Shown: positions 8,765 through 17,098, counted from the stretch's first letter. The stretch is 64,000 nt of DNA from Mucilaginibacter celer (GCF_003576455.2 NZ_CP032869.1:6634001-6698000), one strand, 5' to 3'. The notes: a model not told the origin generated them from the sequence alone. Numbers and translations: made by a program.

Positions 8765-8786
8765 TTACAACATAGGTAGAGGTAGT

Positions 8787-9515
8787 TTAATAATAATAAA
8801 CGTTGTTTTGAATATCGGCAGTTAGTTTTTTGTAATCTGTTGCAGCAGCCAAACCCTGTAACCAAACGGTGTAAACCGCGTTTGCATGCAGGTTAACATT
8901 GGTAAGCGTAGCAAGGATGGTTGTGGTGCCTTTTTCACGGATATTAAGGGTATAATTTGAGGCGGCTTTAATGGTAACGAAATCCGAAACGCCTTTGTAT
9001 GCTTTGTTGGTAGCCAGTACCGAATCTTTTGAAGTTACCAGATCGATGGAGCCTGCGTCGGGGCTCAGGTTAGCCAGGCGAATGCTGGCCATACCCGCGG
9101 CCGGTTGCTTTAACGAGTCGGCTACAAAAATCACATCGCGTTTACCTGCTGCGTTGGCAACATTGGCAATATATAACGAGTAAAATTTTTTAGTGGTAAG
9201 TGTAACTGTATCTTCGGCAATTTTCTGGCCCGAAGCTGCATCATAAAAAGATGCGGTGCGTTTGCCGGGGTTGGCGCGGATATAATCCAGCACATCGCCG
9301 TAGCGGATAGGGAAATTATTGGCCCTGTTGGGCTGTAAAACAAAATCAATACCGCCGGCATCGGGCGAGGCGTTGATAACCGAAACAAGCGCTACGGGCT
9401 GCTCAACATAATCGTGATGATCATTTTTTAAGCATGAACTTAGTGTTGCGGCCAGCAAACACATCATCCCGATAATGCCTGCCCGCCGTGTTAATTTTTG
9501 CTGAACTGTTTTCAT
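8787..9515 (-). CDS. DUF4397 lipoprotein
   Basis: The start at 9515 (MKTVQQKLTRRAG) gives a lipoprotein signal with lipobox LSSC at residue 28; the longer frame from 9572 adds a non-signal leader. The mature protein holds two DUF4397-type modules, each beginning with an ASPDAG/SPDAGSIDL motif (ALVSVINASPDAGGIDFVL and IRLANLSPDAGSIDLV). DUF4397 proteins are surface or periplasmic anchored in Bacteroidota; their function is unknown. It appears monocistronic, with its own terminator. Confidence 0.88.
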   Translation of the reverse strand: MKTVQQKLTRRAGIIGMMCLLAATLSSCLKNDHHDYVEQPVALVSVINASPDAGGIDFVLQPNRANNFPIRYGDVLDYIRANPGKRTASFYDAASGQKIAEDTVTLTTKKFYSLYIANVANAAGKRDVIFVADSLKQPAAGMASIRLANLSPDAGSIDLVTSKDSVLATNKAYKGVSDFVTIKAASNYTLNIREKGTTTILATLTNVNLHANAVYTVWLQGLAAATDYKKLTADIQNNVYYY

Positions 9516-9720
9516 AAAATATAAAATATGGGTTGTAAACTGATATTTTAACTTTACGTAACCAGCAGGCATTACGCTACTCAGGGTTAAAAAAAATTAA
9601 GCCCTTGTTTAATACGATAATTACGTTCTGGCTTTTGTTTTAGTATCTAAGTTTGGGCAAGTTGTATGATTTGTTCATCTGATCTTCACTTTCCAGGTGT
9701 TCACTTTGTCTCAACGATAA

Positions 9721-9761
9721 ATAAAAAAAGCCCCTCTTTACAACACAGTGTAGAGAGGGGC
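9721..9761 (-). terminator. Intrinsic terminator after the SDR gene
   Basis: GCCCCTCTTTACA and TGTAGAGAGGGGC form a long stem. On the minus strand it is followed by TTTTTTTATTTA. It lies about 57 bp beyond the stop of the SDR gene at 9818. Confidence 0.88.
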
Positions 9762-9817
9762 GACAAGCGAAGCAATGTCGGGGTGAGTAAATACGGGGCT
9801 TAATTACTGGCTGCTTA

Positions 9818-10618
9818 TCACACAACCGGCACCGACCCGCCATCAATAGTAAATTCACCACCATTTAAGTATGCCGCCCTGTCTGATACCAGGAAAGCGG
9901 CTAACTCGGCCACTTCTTCCGGCTCCGCCGGGCGGCCCATCGGTATTCCTCCCAGCGAATCCATAATTATTTTAAGCGCCAGTTCTTTATCGCCGTTGTT
10001 TTGCGATGCAATGTTGTTAATCATCCCCTTGGCACCATCGGTATTAATAAAACCGGGAGCAAGCGAGTTTACGCGTATGCCTTTTGGCGCAAGCTCTTTC
10101 GAGAGGCCTTTGCTGTAATTACTCAGCGCTGCCTTTGCCGCGGCGTAGGGCAACGTAGCTTCAAAAAGCGGCATTTTGCGTTGTATGGATGAGATATGTA
10201 ATATAGCGCCGCTTTTTTGCGCAAGCATGGCGGGCAGCAATCCCCTGTCCAATCTTACGGCTGCAAGCAGGTTGGTTTGCAGAGCGTTCTCCCAATCCTC
10301 GTCGCTCAATACCATTACGCCACCGGCCGGGGCGGTTGAGCCTCCGAGATTGTTAATGAGGATATCGATACCGCCTAAACGTTTAAGCGTTTCTTCAATC
10401 ACCTTACCGGTACCTTCTTTTTTGCTGAGATCGGCCTGGATAAAATGTTGCTGATCAATGCCATCGGGTTGTGTGCGGGCGGTAGTTATAATGCTGGCAC
10501 CGCCTTTTAGTAAGCGCTCAAAAATTGCCTTGCCCGCGCCTTTAGTACCGGCGGTAACCAAAATTCTTTTTCCTTTAAATTCGTTCGGGTCTATATTAAA
10601 ATTTGCCTTTGAAATCAT
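9818..10618 (-). CDS. Short-chain dehydrogenase/reductase (SDR), HxlR-linked
   Basis: A classical SDR of about 266 residues. It has the Rossmann motif RILVTAGTKGAGKAI (TGxxxGxG variant, here TAGTKGAG), NNLGG in place of NNAG, the Ser of ILHISS, the catalytic YAAAKAAL (YxxxK), and the C-terminal YLNGGEFTIDGG. The start at 10618 (MISKANFN) is preferred over 10651. It is divergent from an HxlR regulator, a common arrangement for redox-regulated oxidoreductases. Substrate unknown. Confidence 0.88.
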   Translation of the reverse strand: MISKANFNIDPNEFKGKRILVTAGTKGAGKAIFERLLKGGASIITTARTQPDGIDQQHFIQADLSKKEGTGKVIEETLKRLGGIDILINNLGGSTAPAGGVMVLSDEDWENALQTNLLAAVRLDRGLLPAMLAQKSGAILHISSIQRKMPLFEATLPYAAAKAALSNYSKGLSKELAPKGIRVNSLAPGFINTDGAKGMINNIASQNNGDKELALKIIMDSLGGIPMGRPAEPEEVAELAAFLVSDRAAYLNGGEFTIDGGSVPVV

Positions 10619-10752
10619 TTTATGTCGATTTTTGTTTGTTGAATGATACAAAGTTCGGCAAGTGTGGCAGGCAGGTCAAGTACGGAAAAATGATTCAATA
10701 GGGAGAAATTTATCCGTATCGATTAATAAACACCTGGTAATAAATTGATTTT

Positions 10753-11121
10753 ATGTACGAAAGAAAACTACCCATACAACAGGAATGCGGCCTCGACCTG
10801 ATCCGCGAAGTAATATTCGGCAAATGGAAAATCCACCTGTTGTATTATATCTCGCAGGGCATCAGCAGGCCGGGGCAGCTTCAAAAAAATATCCCCGAAG
10901 CTACACGGCGGGTGCTCAATATCCAGCTAAAACAACTGGAAGATGATGAGCTGGTGGCAAAAACCGTATATAATCAGCAACCACCTAAAGTAGAGTACTA
11001 CCTTACCGATATCGGCCAATCAATAATGCCCATTGTAAACCAACTTGGCCAATGGGGTGATGATAACAGCGGGCATTTACAACGGGTAATTAAAAAGCGG
11101 CTGGTATTGCCAGAGACCTAA
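10753..11121 (+). CDS. HxlR-family transcriptional regulator
   Basis: A 122-residue winged-helix protein: QECGLDLIREVIFGKWKIHL matches the HxlR N-terminal signature (C...GGKWxxxIL), followed by RRVLNIQLKQLEDDELV (recognition helix region) and VEYYLTDIGQSIMPI. The single N-terminal Cys (position 12) is where redox- or electrophile-sensing HxlR proteins carry their reactive thiol. It is transcribed divergently from the SDR gene 134 bp away, its likely target. Confidence 0.88.
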   Translation: MYERKLPIQQECGLDLIREVIFGKWKIHLLYYISQGISRPGQLQKNIPEATRRVLNIQLKQLEDDELVAKTVYNQQPPKVEYYLTDIGQSIMPIVNQLGQWGDDNSGHLQRVIKKRLVLPET

Positions 11122-11160
11122 ACGCCGCCTGCTTTTATACAGGCGACGAATTAGCGGGTA

Positions 11161-12093
11161 TTAAAAAGCGATGGTATATTGAAAATTAACCACGGCACTT
11201 CGGGTTAGACCGTCCGGCCGCTCCTTACGCACTATAAAAGGCGTGCCTGCAACCACTTCAAACCGGTTTCCGTTTTTAAACTGTTTGGTAGCCACAATAC
11301 TGCCATTTAAGGTAAGCCCGCGCGAACCATCAATAAATGTTTTTTGACCAAACCTGTTTTCAAAAGTATCATTACCAACATGATAAATGCCCGATAAACT
11401 TGGCTTTAATGTGATGGAAGATTTGGGCAGGTAGATATAATACCCAACCCGGCCAAGCACATCACTTTTACGCCTGAAATTATTGGTTGGCGGAAATTCA
11501 AGCGCCCTGCTGTCGGTGTATTCATCCGGAAACCAGGTGCTTTTATTTACCTGGATCACGGGCACCTGCAGGGCCGCATCAAACTCCCATTTACGGTTTA
11601 CGATATAATTTATACCGCCAATGGCATCATAGGTGCCAATGCTGGCCTGGTAATCAAGCGGCAGGGGTTTGCCATCGCTGTTTTTGGCATTGCCATAGGT
11701 TACCGGCACTTTTATCCCTCCAACAAAATTAAGGTTGTTTGGTCCGCTTATTTTGGGTGCATAGTTGAGCGTGGCATAAACATCGCCAATATTAAATGTG
11801 CTGCCTAAAAAGCCGGTTGCATAGGTGCCGGTTATTTTTGATTGAAACCCCAGCCGGTTGTTAAACTTTACCTGGTACTCGGCATAAGCATTAACGGTAC
11901 TTGTTTTTTGTTCGCCCAGGCCATAATTAACACCAAGGGCAATACTCTGGCGTTTCACTTTGGCAGTGAGCGAATCATCTTCGAGGTGATTTTTTAACGA
12001 CCCAAGACTGCAGAAACCGGCATCGCTGCAACCCTGTGCTAAACCATTCAGACTGATAGTTAAAGCCAGCAGGCATACATATACATACTTCAT
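11161..12093 (-). CDS. Outer-membrane barrel protein of the ECF regulon
   Basis: A 310-residue protein with signal peptide (MKYVYVCLLALTISLNGLAQG). The mature part carries two closely spaced cysteines (GCSDAGFCSLG), then many amphipathic beta strands ending in aromatic FQYTIAF, as in outer-membrane barrels. It starts 9 bp after the DM13 gene ends and so is cotranscribed with it from the ECF promoter at 12576-12604. The N-terminal Cys pair could be redox active, which would suit the msrA/msrB connection; this is inference. The protein family is not recognised. Confidence 0.75.
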   Translation of the reverse strand: MKYVYVCLLALTISLNGLAQGCSDAGFCSLGSLKNHLEDDSLTAKVKRQSIALGVNYGLGEQKTSTVNAYAEYQVKFNNRLGFQSKITGTYATGFLGSTFNIGDVYATLNYAPKISGPNNLNFVGGIKVPVTYGNAKNSDGKPLPLDYQASIGTYDAIGGINYIVNRKWEFDAALQVPVIQVNKSTWFPDEYTDSRALEFPPTNNFRRKSDVLGRVGYYIYLPKSSITLKPSLSGIYHVGNDTFENRFGQKTFIDGSRGLTLNGSIVATKQFKNGNRFEVVAGTPFIVRKERPDGLTRSAVVNFQYTIAF

Positions 12094-12102
12094 ACCTGTT
12101 GC

Positions 12103-12546
12103 TTAAAAGGTTAATTTTGTATACCCGAATAAATGGCTGTATTGCTGGCAAAAAATAAGCGCATAGCCATAATCCTTTGCATTAACGCCCGCAGGAATAT
12201 CATAAACCTGGTTGCCGCCGGTTGATTTTAACGAGCCGAGGTTTACAAAATGCACCGGGTTTTGCTCCATGCTGATATATACTTTTAAATCGGGCCCGTT
12301 GCTGGTAGTAAAATCCTGAAGCGCCAGCTGATACTTACCATCGGTAAGGTATACGCGGGCACTGCCGGTAACCACGCCATAAGGCCCGTTGCTAAAACCA
12401 CCGCTGTTGCTTTGAGGGGCCGATACCACGGGATCAATTTTTTCGTTTAAAGCCGCCGTGGGCGTACTTTCTTTTTTACAGCCGGTAGCAGCGCCGGCTA
12501 TCAATAAAATTGCCAGGCAAAGCCCGGTTAATTTTCTCATTTTCAT
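12103..12546 (-). CDS. DM13-domain lipoprotein
   Basis: A 147-residue lipoprotein (lipobox AATGC at residue 23) with a DM13 domain from about residue 55: GVVTGSARVYLTDGKYQLALQ, then the hallmark NGPDLKVYIS, and ALIFCQQYSHLFGYTKL with the conserved Cys near the end. DM13 has been proposed as a redox or electron-transfer domain. It is the first gene of an operon with the barrel protein 9 bp downstream. It has its own copy of the ECF-type promoter 30 bp upstream of the start. Confidence 0.88.
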   Translation of the reverse strand: MKMRKLTGLCLAILLIAGAATGCKKESTPTAALNEKIDPVVSAPQSNSGGFSNGPYGVVTGSARVYLTDGKYQLALQDFTTSNGPDLKVYISMEQNPVHFVNLGSLKSTGGNQVYDIPAGVNAKDYGYALIFCQQYSHLFGYTKLTF

Positions 12547-12575
12547 AAAATGTACTGATTAAAGGTTTTGCTGCC

Positions 12576-12604
12576 TTAGTCGGTACCTGCGGGTAAACCT
12601 TACA
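12576..12604 (-). promoter_or_regulatory. ECF-type promoter copy 2 (DM13-barrel operon)
   Basis: On the minus strand, TGTAAGGTTT is followed after exactly 12 bases by CGACTAA. The same two boxes and spacing precede the sigma gene and msrB. The -10 box ends 30 bp from the DM13 start codon. Confidence 0.75.
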
Positions 12605-12676
12605 GTTAGGGTAACAATAATATTACCTTTTGTAAAATTTATACTATGGGGTATTAAGTATAGTTTTTATCTATAA

Positions 12677-12949
12677 CTATTTATTAAGCTGATTTTCTAT
12701 CCGGTGCTGTAGTTTGTTTTTAAAGTCGTCATCAAGCTTTACGTTAGTAACATCATGATGATAAAGCAGGCTTTTAACCATTTTATTAATGGCCACGCTC
12801 TGCTGCTGAAAAATGCGGCAAACCCTGCAACCCGCCAAATGAATTTTCAGTTCCAGTTTTTCGCGCATGGTAATTGCGCCTATTTCCTGCTTCTCAATTA
12901 AAAAAGTTGCCTTTTTGCAGTTGTAGGCTATTTTAGTTAACTCATCCAT
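12677..12949 (-). CDS. Zinc-finger (zf-HC2) anti-sigma factor
   Basis: A 90-residue protein with the HxxxCxxC zinc signature HLAGCRVC at residues about 37-44 and an upstream Cys (YNCKKA) as possible fourth ligand: the ZAS/zf-HC2 anti-sigma fold. It lacks a clear membrane segment, so it is probably a soluble anti-sigma that binds the ECF factor. Zinc release on thiol oxidation would be the natural trigger by analogy to RsrA-type proteins; that is inference. It follows the sigma gene by 11 bp. Confidence 0.85.
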   Translation of the reverse strand: MDELTKIAYNCKKATFLIEKQEIGAITMREKLELKIHLAGCRVCRIFQQQSVAINKMVKSLLYHHDVTNVKLDDDFKNKLQHRIENQLNK

Positions 12950-12960
12950 ATCCTATAAAA

Positions 12961-13557
12961 TTAAATCCAATGTTTCTGAAGGCATTCCCTCAGGTTTAGT
13001 TTAGCCCGGTGAATAATTACCCAAAAGTTTGAGGGCGTTATATTCAAATCGGCGCAAATGGTATCTGTAGCTTCTTCGTCCATGTGTTTCATCGTAAAAA
13101 CAGATAACCAAAGGCCGGGCAGTTTCTGCATGCACTTTTGCAAAATTTGCTTAAACTCTTTGCGCTCCAGGCAATCGGGTTGCTCAATTCCAAATTCCTG
13201 CGGGCGGTGATCTGGTTTCCAGTTGCAGGCATCGGGCTCAAAAAAATCATCCATTTCGTGTTCGGCTGTTTCAAGGCCGGGTTGTTTTATAAATGCTGAT
13301 GATCGCTTACGGTAAACATCAACCACCTTATTTTTAAGTATAGCCGTGAGCCAGGTACGCTCGGTGCTTTTACCTTCAAACTTATCAAGGCGTTCAAGCC
13401 CGGCCAACAGGGTATCCTGCACAAGTTCGCGGGCGGTTTCGGTATCATTTATGCGCGTGAGGGCATACTTGTAAAGGTAATCGGAATGCAAATCCACCCA
13501 TTTACGCGGATCGGTAAGGGAATTGGTAGCAGTATTGTAATTTTCCGGGCTCTGCAT
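12961..13557 (-). CDS. ECF RNA polymerase sigma factor (TIGR02943-like)
   Basis: A 198-residue ECF sigma factor: region 2 (YLYKYALTRINDTETARELVQDTLLAGL, then FEGKSTERTWLTAILKNKVVDVYRK) and region 4 (LPGLWLSVFTMKHMDEEATDTICADL, then PSNFWVIIHRAKLNLRECL). The partner anti-sigma is 11 bp downstream. A promoter with the same boxes as those of the DM13 operon and msrB sits 65 bp upstream, so the gene is very probably autoregulated and controls all three units. Confidence 0.9.
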   Translation of the reverse strand: MQSPENYNTATNSLTDPRKWVDLHSDYLYKYALTRINDTETARELVQDTLLAGLERLDKFEGKSTERTWLTAILKNKVVDVYRKRSSAFIKQPGLETAEHEMDDFFEPDACNWKPDHRPQEFGIEQPDCLERKEFKQILQKCMQKLPGLWLSVFTMKHMDEEATDTICADLNITPSNFWVIIHRAKLNLRECLQKHWI

Positions 13558-13621
13558 AAATCAAAGTGCTGTTAAGGCGTTAAGTTGATTAACTGTCATA
13601 TACTTTTAAATAATTTTCGCT

Positions 13622-13650
13622 TTAGTCGGGCGGAGAGGAGAAACCTTACA
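13622..13650 (-). promoter_or_regulatory. ECF-type promoter copy 1 (sigma/anti-sigma operon)
   Basis: On the minus strand, TGTAAGGTTT, 12 bases, then CGACTAA. This matches copy 2 in both boxes and in spacing, and the following bases are also alike (AGC versus GGC). Confidence 0.75.
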
Positions 13651-13660
13651 AAAAAATATC

Positions 13661-13808
13661 TGAATCAGAATTTACAGAATTTTAGAATTTGCAGAATTTT
13701 AGGATTAACAGAATGATAAGTATCATCAGTAAAGCTCAACTATTGGTTAACAGAGTCTTTTTAACTTTCATTCTGCAAATTCTAAAGTTCTGTAAATTCT
13801 GATTCAGA
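13661..13808. repeat. Interspersed palindrome, GTCTGAATC family, copy 2
   Basis: Left arm TCTGAATCAGAATTTACAG begins at 13659-13661. The right arm, its inverted copy, ends at 13808. Inner segments (AGAATTTGCAGAAT against ATTCTGCAAATTCT) extend the palindrome. It separates the divergent ECF promoters of the sigma operon and msrB. Confidence 0.8.
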
Positions 13809-13825
13809 CAAATTCTAATTTTTCT

Positions 13826-13854
13826 TGTAAGGTTTTAATTCTTACTACGACAAA
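13826..13854 (+). promoter_or_regulatory. ECF-type promoter copy 3 (msrB-msrA)
   Basis: TGTAAGGTTT at 13826-13835, 12 bases, then CGACAAA at 13848-13854. It points toward msrB. Only six bases separate the -10 box from the msrB ATG, so the transcript would be nearly leaderless if this start is right. Confidence 0.65.
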
Positions 13855-13860
13855 CCGGGT

Positions 13861-14364
13861 ATGAAAAAGCTAAATTTGTTATTAATACCATTTATATTAT
13901 TGGCGTTTAACGCCTGCAGCCAGAATGCTGCCCATACTGATAAAAACGAGCGTGTGGATACCAAAACCTATCCGCAGGCTAAACCGGCGAGTTACTGGAA
14001 ACAGGTGCTTACGCCCGAGGCTTACGAAATTTTGGTAAATAAGGGCACTGAGCAACCTTACCATAATCCATACTGGAACAACCATGCCAAAGGGATTTAC
14101 GTAAGTGCAGCTACCGGTAAACCGCTGTTCAGTTCGGATACCAAATTTGATTCGGGTACAGGCTGGCCAAGTTTTTTTAAACCGATTGACCCGAAAGCAA
14201 TCAAAATAGTGCGCGATACATCGTACGGTATGGTGCGCGACGAGGTGGTTGAAGCCAGCACCGGTTTACACCTGGGGCATGTGTTTGACGACGGACCCGC
14301 GCCAACCGGCAAGCGGTACTGTATGGATTCGTACGCGTTTAAATTTGTACCTGCTGATAAGTAA
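13861..14364 (+). CDS. msrB: Peptide-methionine (R)-S-oxide reductase, lipoprotein form
   Basis: A 167-residue MsrB anchored as a lipoprotein (FNACSQ lipobox at residue 19). Family motifs: the KLTPEAY-like LTPEAYEIL, HNPYWNN, SDTKFDSGTGWPSFFKPI, HLGHVFDDGP, and the catalytic Cys in RYCMDSYAFKF. The zinc CxxC motifs are replaced (GIYVSAATGKPLFSS), so it is a zinc-less form. It reduces R-methionine sulfoxide in proteins outside the cytoplasm. It is followed 18 bp later by msrA, and both lie downstream of an ECF promoter facing away from the sigma gene. Confidence 0.95.
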   Translation: MKKLNLLLIPFILLAFNACSQNAAHTDKNERVDTKTYPQAKPASYWKQVLTPEAYEILVNKGTEQPYHNPYWNNHAKGIYVSAATGKPLFSSDTKFDSGTGWPSFFKPIDPKAIKIVRDTSYGMVRDEVVEASTGLHLGHVFDDGPAPTGKRYCMDSYAFKFVPADK

Positions 14365-14382
14365 CCTTAAATTTTTATAATT

Positions 14383-15063
14383 ATGTTGTTAACAAAAAAA
14401 TTGAACGTATGCCTGCTGGGGTTGCTGGTATTGTTCGGCTGCGCCGATGCGCAAACACAGGGCGGCGGCGGTGCGGGTTTTGCACCGTTGCCTAAACCTG
14501 CTGCAAATGAAAAGGTAGCCACTTTTGCCGGCGGATGTTTCTGGGCTTTGTCCGAGGGCCTGTCTGAGTTGAAAGGCGTAACCAGGGTAGTATCGGGTTA
14601 TGCAGGCGGTACTACAAAAAATCCTACTTACGAAGACGTTTGCGGCAAAGAAACCGGCCATGCCGAATCGGTACAGGTATACTATGATCCGTCGGTAATT
14701 AGCTATGCTACCCTGGCCGAAGCTTTCTTTTATGCGCACGACCCAACTACTGTAGACAGGCAAGGGCCTGATGTTGGTGATGATTACCGTTCGGCAGCAT
14801 TTTACCGCACACCCGAAGAAAAGAAAACTTTGGAAAGCGTAATAGCAAAAGTTAACGCCACTCATCATTACAGCAACCCCATAGTTACCCAGGTTGTGCC
14901 TTACAAGGTTTTATATCCTGCCGAAAGCTATCACCAGGGCTATTACCGCTCGCACCCGGGTAGTCTGTATATCCAACAGGTATCGGTACCCAAAGTATTA
15001 AAGTTGCGTAAAGCGATGTATAACCAGCTGAAACCAGAGTTTCAGCATAAAGATCCGAGTTAA
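14383..15063 (+). CDS. msrA: Peptide-methionine (S)-S-oxide reductase, lipoprotein form
   Basis: A 226-residue MsrA with lipoprotein signal (VLFGCADAQ, Cys about 20). The catalytic motif is GGCFWALSEG, followed by VVSGYAGG, YEDVCGKETGHAESVQVYYDP and DPTTVDRQGPDVGDDYRSA, all standard. It reduces the S-epimer of methionine sulfoxide, complementing the MsrB encoded 18 bp upstream. Both enzymes carry lipid anchors, so the pair protects periplasmic or outer-membrane proteins. Confidence 0.95.
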   Translation: MLLTKKLNVCLLGLLVLFGCADAQTQGGGGAGFAPLPKPAANEKVATFAGGCFWALSEGLSELKGVTRVVSGYAGGTTKNPTYEDVCGKETGHAESVQVYYDPSVISYATLAEAFFYAHDPTTVDRQGPDVGDDYRSAAFYRTPEEKKTLESVIAKVNATHHYSNPIVTQVVPYKVLYPAESYHQGYYRSHPGSLYIQQVSVPKVLKLRKAMYNQLKPEFQHKDPS

Positions 15064-15171
15064 AGTGTGATTGTTGTGTTTGGTTAACCGGTTGCACTCA
15101 TTGTTTATTTTGAGGCAACCGGCACCAAATATTTAAACGTATGTTGTATACCCAACGGCATTCAAAAAATT

Positions 15172-15936
15172 ATGAAAAACTGGGATTTAAAAAATAAAAG
15201 GGCACTTGTTACCGGCGGCTCAAAAGGAATAGGCAAAGCAATTGTAGCCGAATTTATAGCGCTTGGTGCCGAAGTACTGTTTACAGGCCGCAACGAAACC
15301 GATTTGTTTAACACCGAACAGGAGTTTAAACAGGAGGGAGCCCGGGTTACTGCTCTATCGGGCGATGTGGCTGATGCTGCCGCACAGGCAAGGATAGCAG
15401 AGTGGATCAGTCAAAACTGGGGCAGCCTGGATATTTTGGTTAATAACGCAGGCGTAAATATCCGCAGGCCATCGCATGAATATATCGTAGAGGAATATAA
15501 CAAGGTAATTGGCATTAATATGCTTGCCCCTTTCGAGCTTTGCCGTTTGCTGTTGCCGATGTTACAAAAAGGCAATAAACCCTCGGTTGTAAGCATCGCA
15601 TCGGTAGCGGGCTCATACGATGTGCAAACCGGAGCACCTTATGGCCTGGCTAAAGCAGGCATGATCCAGATGGGGCGTAACCTCGCATCTGAATGGGCTA
15701 AATTTGATATCAGGGTTAATACCGTATCGCCCTGGTTTACCTATACGCCCTTAACCAAGGGCTTGTTGTCCAACACCGAAAAGCTGGATAGTATCATAGC
15801 CCGCACCCCTTTAAAACGCATAGCTAACGATAGCGAAGTGGCTGCCGCTGTAGCATTTTTAGCTATGGACAAAGCATCATACATAACCGGCCAAAACCTT
15901 GCGGTTGATGGCGGCATAACTGCCGGCTTACTTTAA
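15172..15936 (+). CDS. SDR oxidoreductase, tropinone-reductase-like
   Basis: A 254-residue classical SDR: KRALVTGGSKGIGKAIV (NADP-binding TGxxxGIG), VLFTGRNETDL (Arg favouring NADP), DILVNNAGVNIRRPS, the active-site Ser in VVSIASVAG, and YGLAKAG (YxxxK). The C-terminal SYITGQNLAVDGG completes the fold. It is the first of two genes with the antibiotic-biosynthesis-monooxygenase-like gene 41 bp downstream. Substrate unknown. The 15064-15171 gap has a CCGGTTGC/GCAACCGG hairpin (15087-15122). Confidence 0.88.
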   Translation: MKNWDLKNKRALVTGGSKGIGKAIVAEFIALGAEVLFTGRNETDLFNTEQEFKQEGARVTALSGDVADAAAQARIAEWISQNWGSLDILVNNAGVNIRRPSHEYIVEEYNKVIGINMLAPFELCRLLLPMLQKGNKPSVVSIASVAGSYDVQTGAPYGLAKAGMIQMGRNLASEWAKFDIRVNTVSPWFTYTPLTKGLLSNTEKLDSIIARTPLKRIANDSEVAAAVAFLAMDKASYITGQNLAVDGGITAGLL

Positions 15937-15977
15937 GTAAAACTAAAAGCATATATAACTATTAAATAACATCGCCC

Positions 15978-16271
15978 ATGGCAAAATTTGCATTGCTGGT
16001 AAGGCTTGAAGCCAAACCAGGTAAAGAACAGGAAACAGCCGATTTTATAAAAAGCGCCTTGCCGCTTGCCCTGCAAGAGCCCGATACCTTAAACTGGTAT
16101 GCGCTGCAGATTGGCCCCTCAACATTTGGCATTTTTGATACGTTTGAAACCGAGGCAGGCCGTGATGCGCATTTAGGTGGCGAAATAGCCAAAGCCCTGA
16201 TGGCCAAAGCCCCCGATTTGTTAGCGACCGCACCCGTAATTGAAAAAGTTGATTTACTGGCGGTGAAATAA
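15978..16271 (+). CDS. Antibiotic-biosynthesis-monooxygenase (ABM) domain protein
   Basis: A 97-residue ferredoxin-like alpha/beta barrel protein. FALLVRLEAKPGKEQETADFI and TLNWYALQIGPSTFGIFDTFETEAGRDAHL are typical of the ABM family, which includes quinol monooxygenases and dimeric small-molecule enzymes. It is probably cotranscribed with the SDR and followed by a strong terminator. No specific substrate can be read. Confidence 0.88.
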   Translation: MAKFALLVRLEAKPGKEQETADFIKSALPLALQEPDTLNWYALQIGPSTFGIFDTFETEAGRDAHLGGEIAKALMAKAPDLLATAPVIEKVDLLAVK

Positions 16272-16292
16272 TTTTCATTAGCCACAAACATT

Positions 16293-16335
16293 AAACGGGC
16301 TGCTTGTTATTGTACAGGCAGCCCGTTTGTTTTGT
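16293..16335 (+). terminator. Intrinsic terminator after the ABM gene
   Basis: AAACGGGCTGC (16293-16303) pairs with GCAGCCCGTTT (16318-16328), followed by GTTTTG. It ends the SDR-ABM operon. Confidence 0.88.
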
Positions 16336-16444
16336 GCCCTGCCGTACGGCAGCCTGTAAAATGACCTCGTAATGAGATGATTTAGTATCGGTAATCAACA
16401 ATACATTCGTAACTTTAACGTATTAAAACTAAACCCAAATTGAT

Positions 16445-17098
16445 ATGGCAACTATCCAGAGCATCCAGAACGCATATATTGATTATGTATTGACCGAAGG
16501 CGAGCAACCCAAATCAGTATATATATTTGCAAAGCAAAATGAAATGACCGAAGCTGAGTTTTACCAGTTTTACGGTTCGTTTGAGGCGGTAGAACAAGGT
16601 ATTTGGGCCGAACTGGCCAATAAAACCCTTGCCGAGATCCGTGCGCAGGAAGTTTGGGGCGGCTATTCTGCCCGCGAAAAAGCGCTGTCGTTTTTTTACG
16701 GCTTTTTCGAGTTGCTGAAAGGCAATCGCAGTTTTGCGGTTTACAGCGTTAAAAAACAACCTAAGGGTTTTACCACACCCAAAGCATTTGCTCCGCTTAA
16801 AGATATTTTTGAAGCTTTTGCTGATGATATTATGAAAGAGGGCATCGAAAGCACTGAATTGAGCGATCGTAAATACTTCTCCAAAAAATATAAAGATGCA
16901 CTTTGGATCCAGTTTGTGTTTGTATTGAATTTCTGGATCAATGACAGCTCGGCCAACTTTGAAAAAACCGACGAAGCGATTGAGAAAGGTATTAACGTAA
17001 CTTTCGATCTGTTTCAGCGTTCGCCTATTGATAATCTTTTTGAGTACGGTAAATTCCTGGTGCAGAATGGCGGGATAAAAGACAGGATGGGATTTTAA
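16445..17098 (+). CDS. TetR-like regulator paired with ABC1 kinase
   Basis: A 217-residue all-helical protein. The N-terminal 50 residues look like a TetR helix-turn-helix (QSIQNAYIDYVLTEGEQPKSVYIFAK, then MTEAEFYQFYGSFEAVEQGIW); the rest is a ligand-binding bundle. It lies 7 bp upstream of the ABC1/AarF kinase gene, and this pairing is recurrent in Bacteroidota, so a shared lipid or quinone function is likely. Whether it truly binds DNA is uncertain. Confidence 0.75.
   Translation: MATIQSIQNAYIDYVLTEGEQPKSVYIFAKQNEMTEAEFYQFYGSFEAVEQGIWAELANKTLAEIRAQEVWGGYSAREKALSFFYGFFELLKGNRSFAVYSVKKQPKGFTTPKAFAPLKDIFEAFADDIMKEGIESTELSDRKYFSKKYKDALWIQFVFVLNFWINDSSANFEKTDEAIEKGINVTFDLFQRSPIDNLFEYGKFLVQNGGIKDRMGF

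Noticed and set aside
9640..9864. A 74-codon minus-strand frame overlapping the end of the SDR gene.
   Set aside because: It spans the SDR terminator and has no coding character.
13641..13835. Initially read as a 195-bp inverted repeat with AAACCTTACA ends belonging to the interspersed element.
   Set aside because: The same AAACCTTACA box occurs at 12595-12604 without the repeat and with a matching -10 box, so the ends are ECF promoters rather than part of the repeat.
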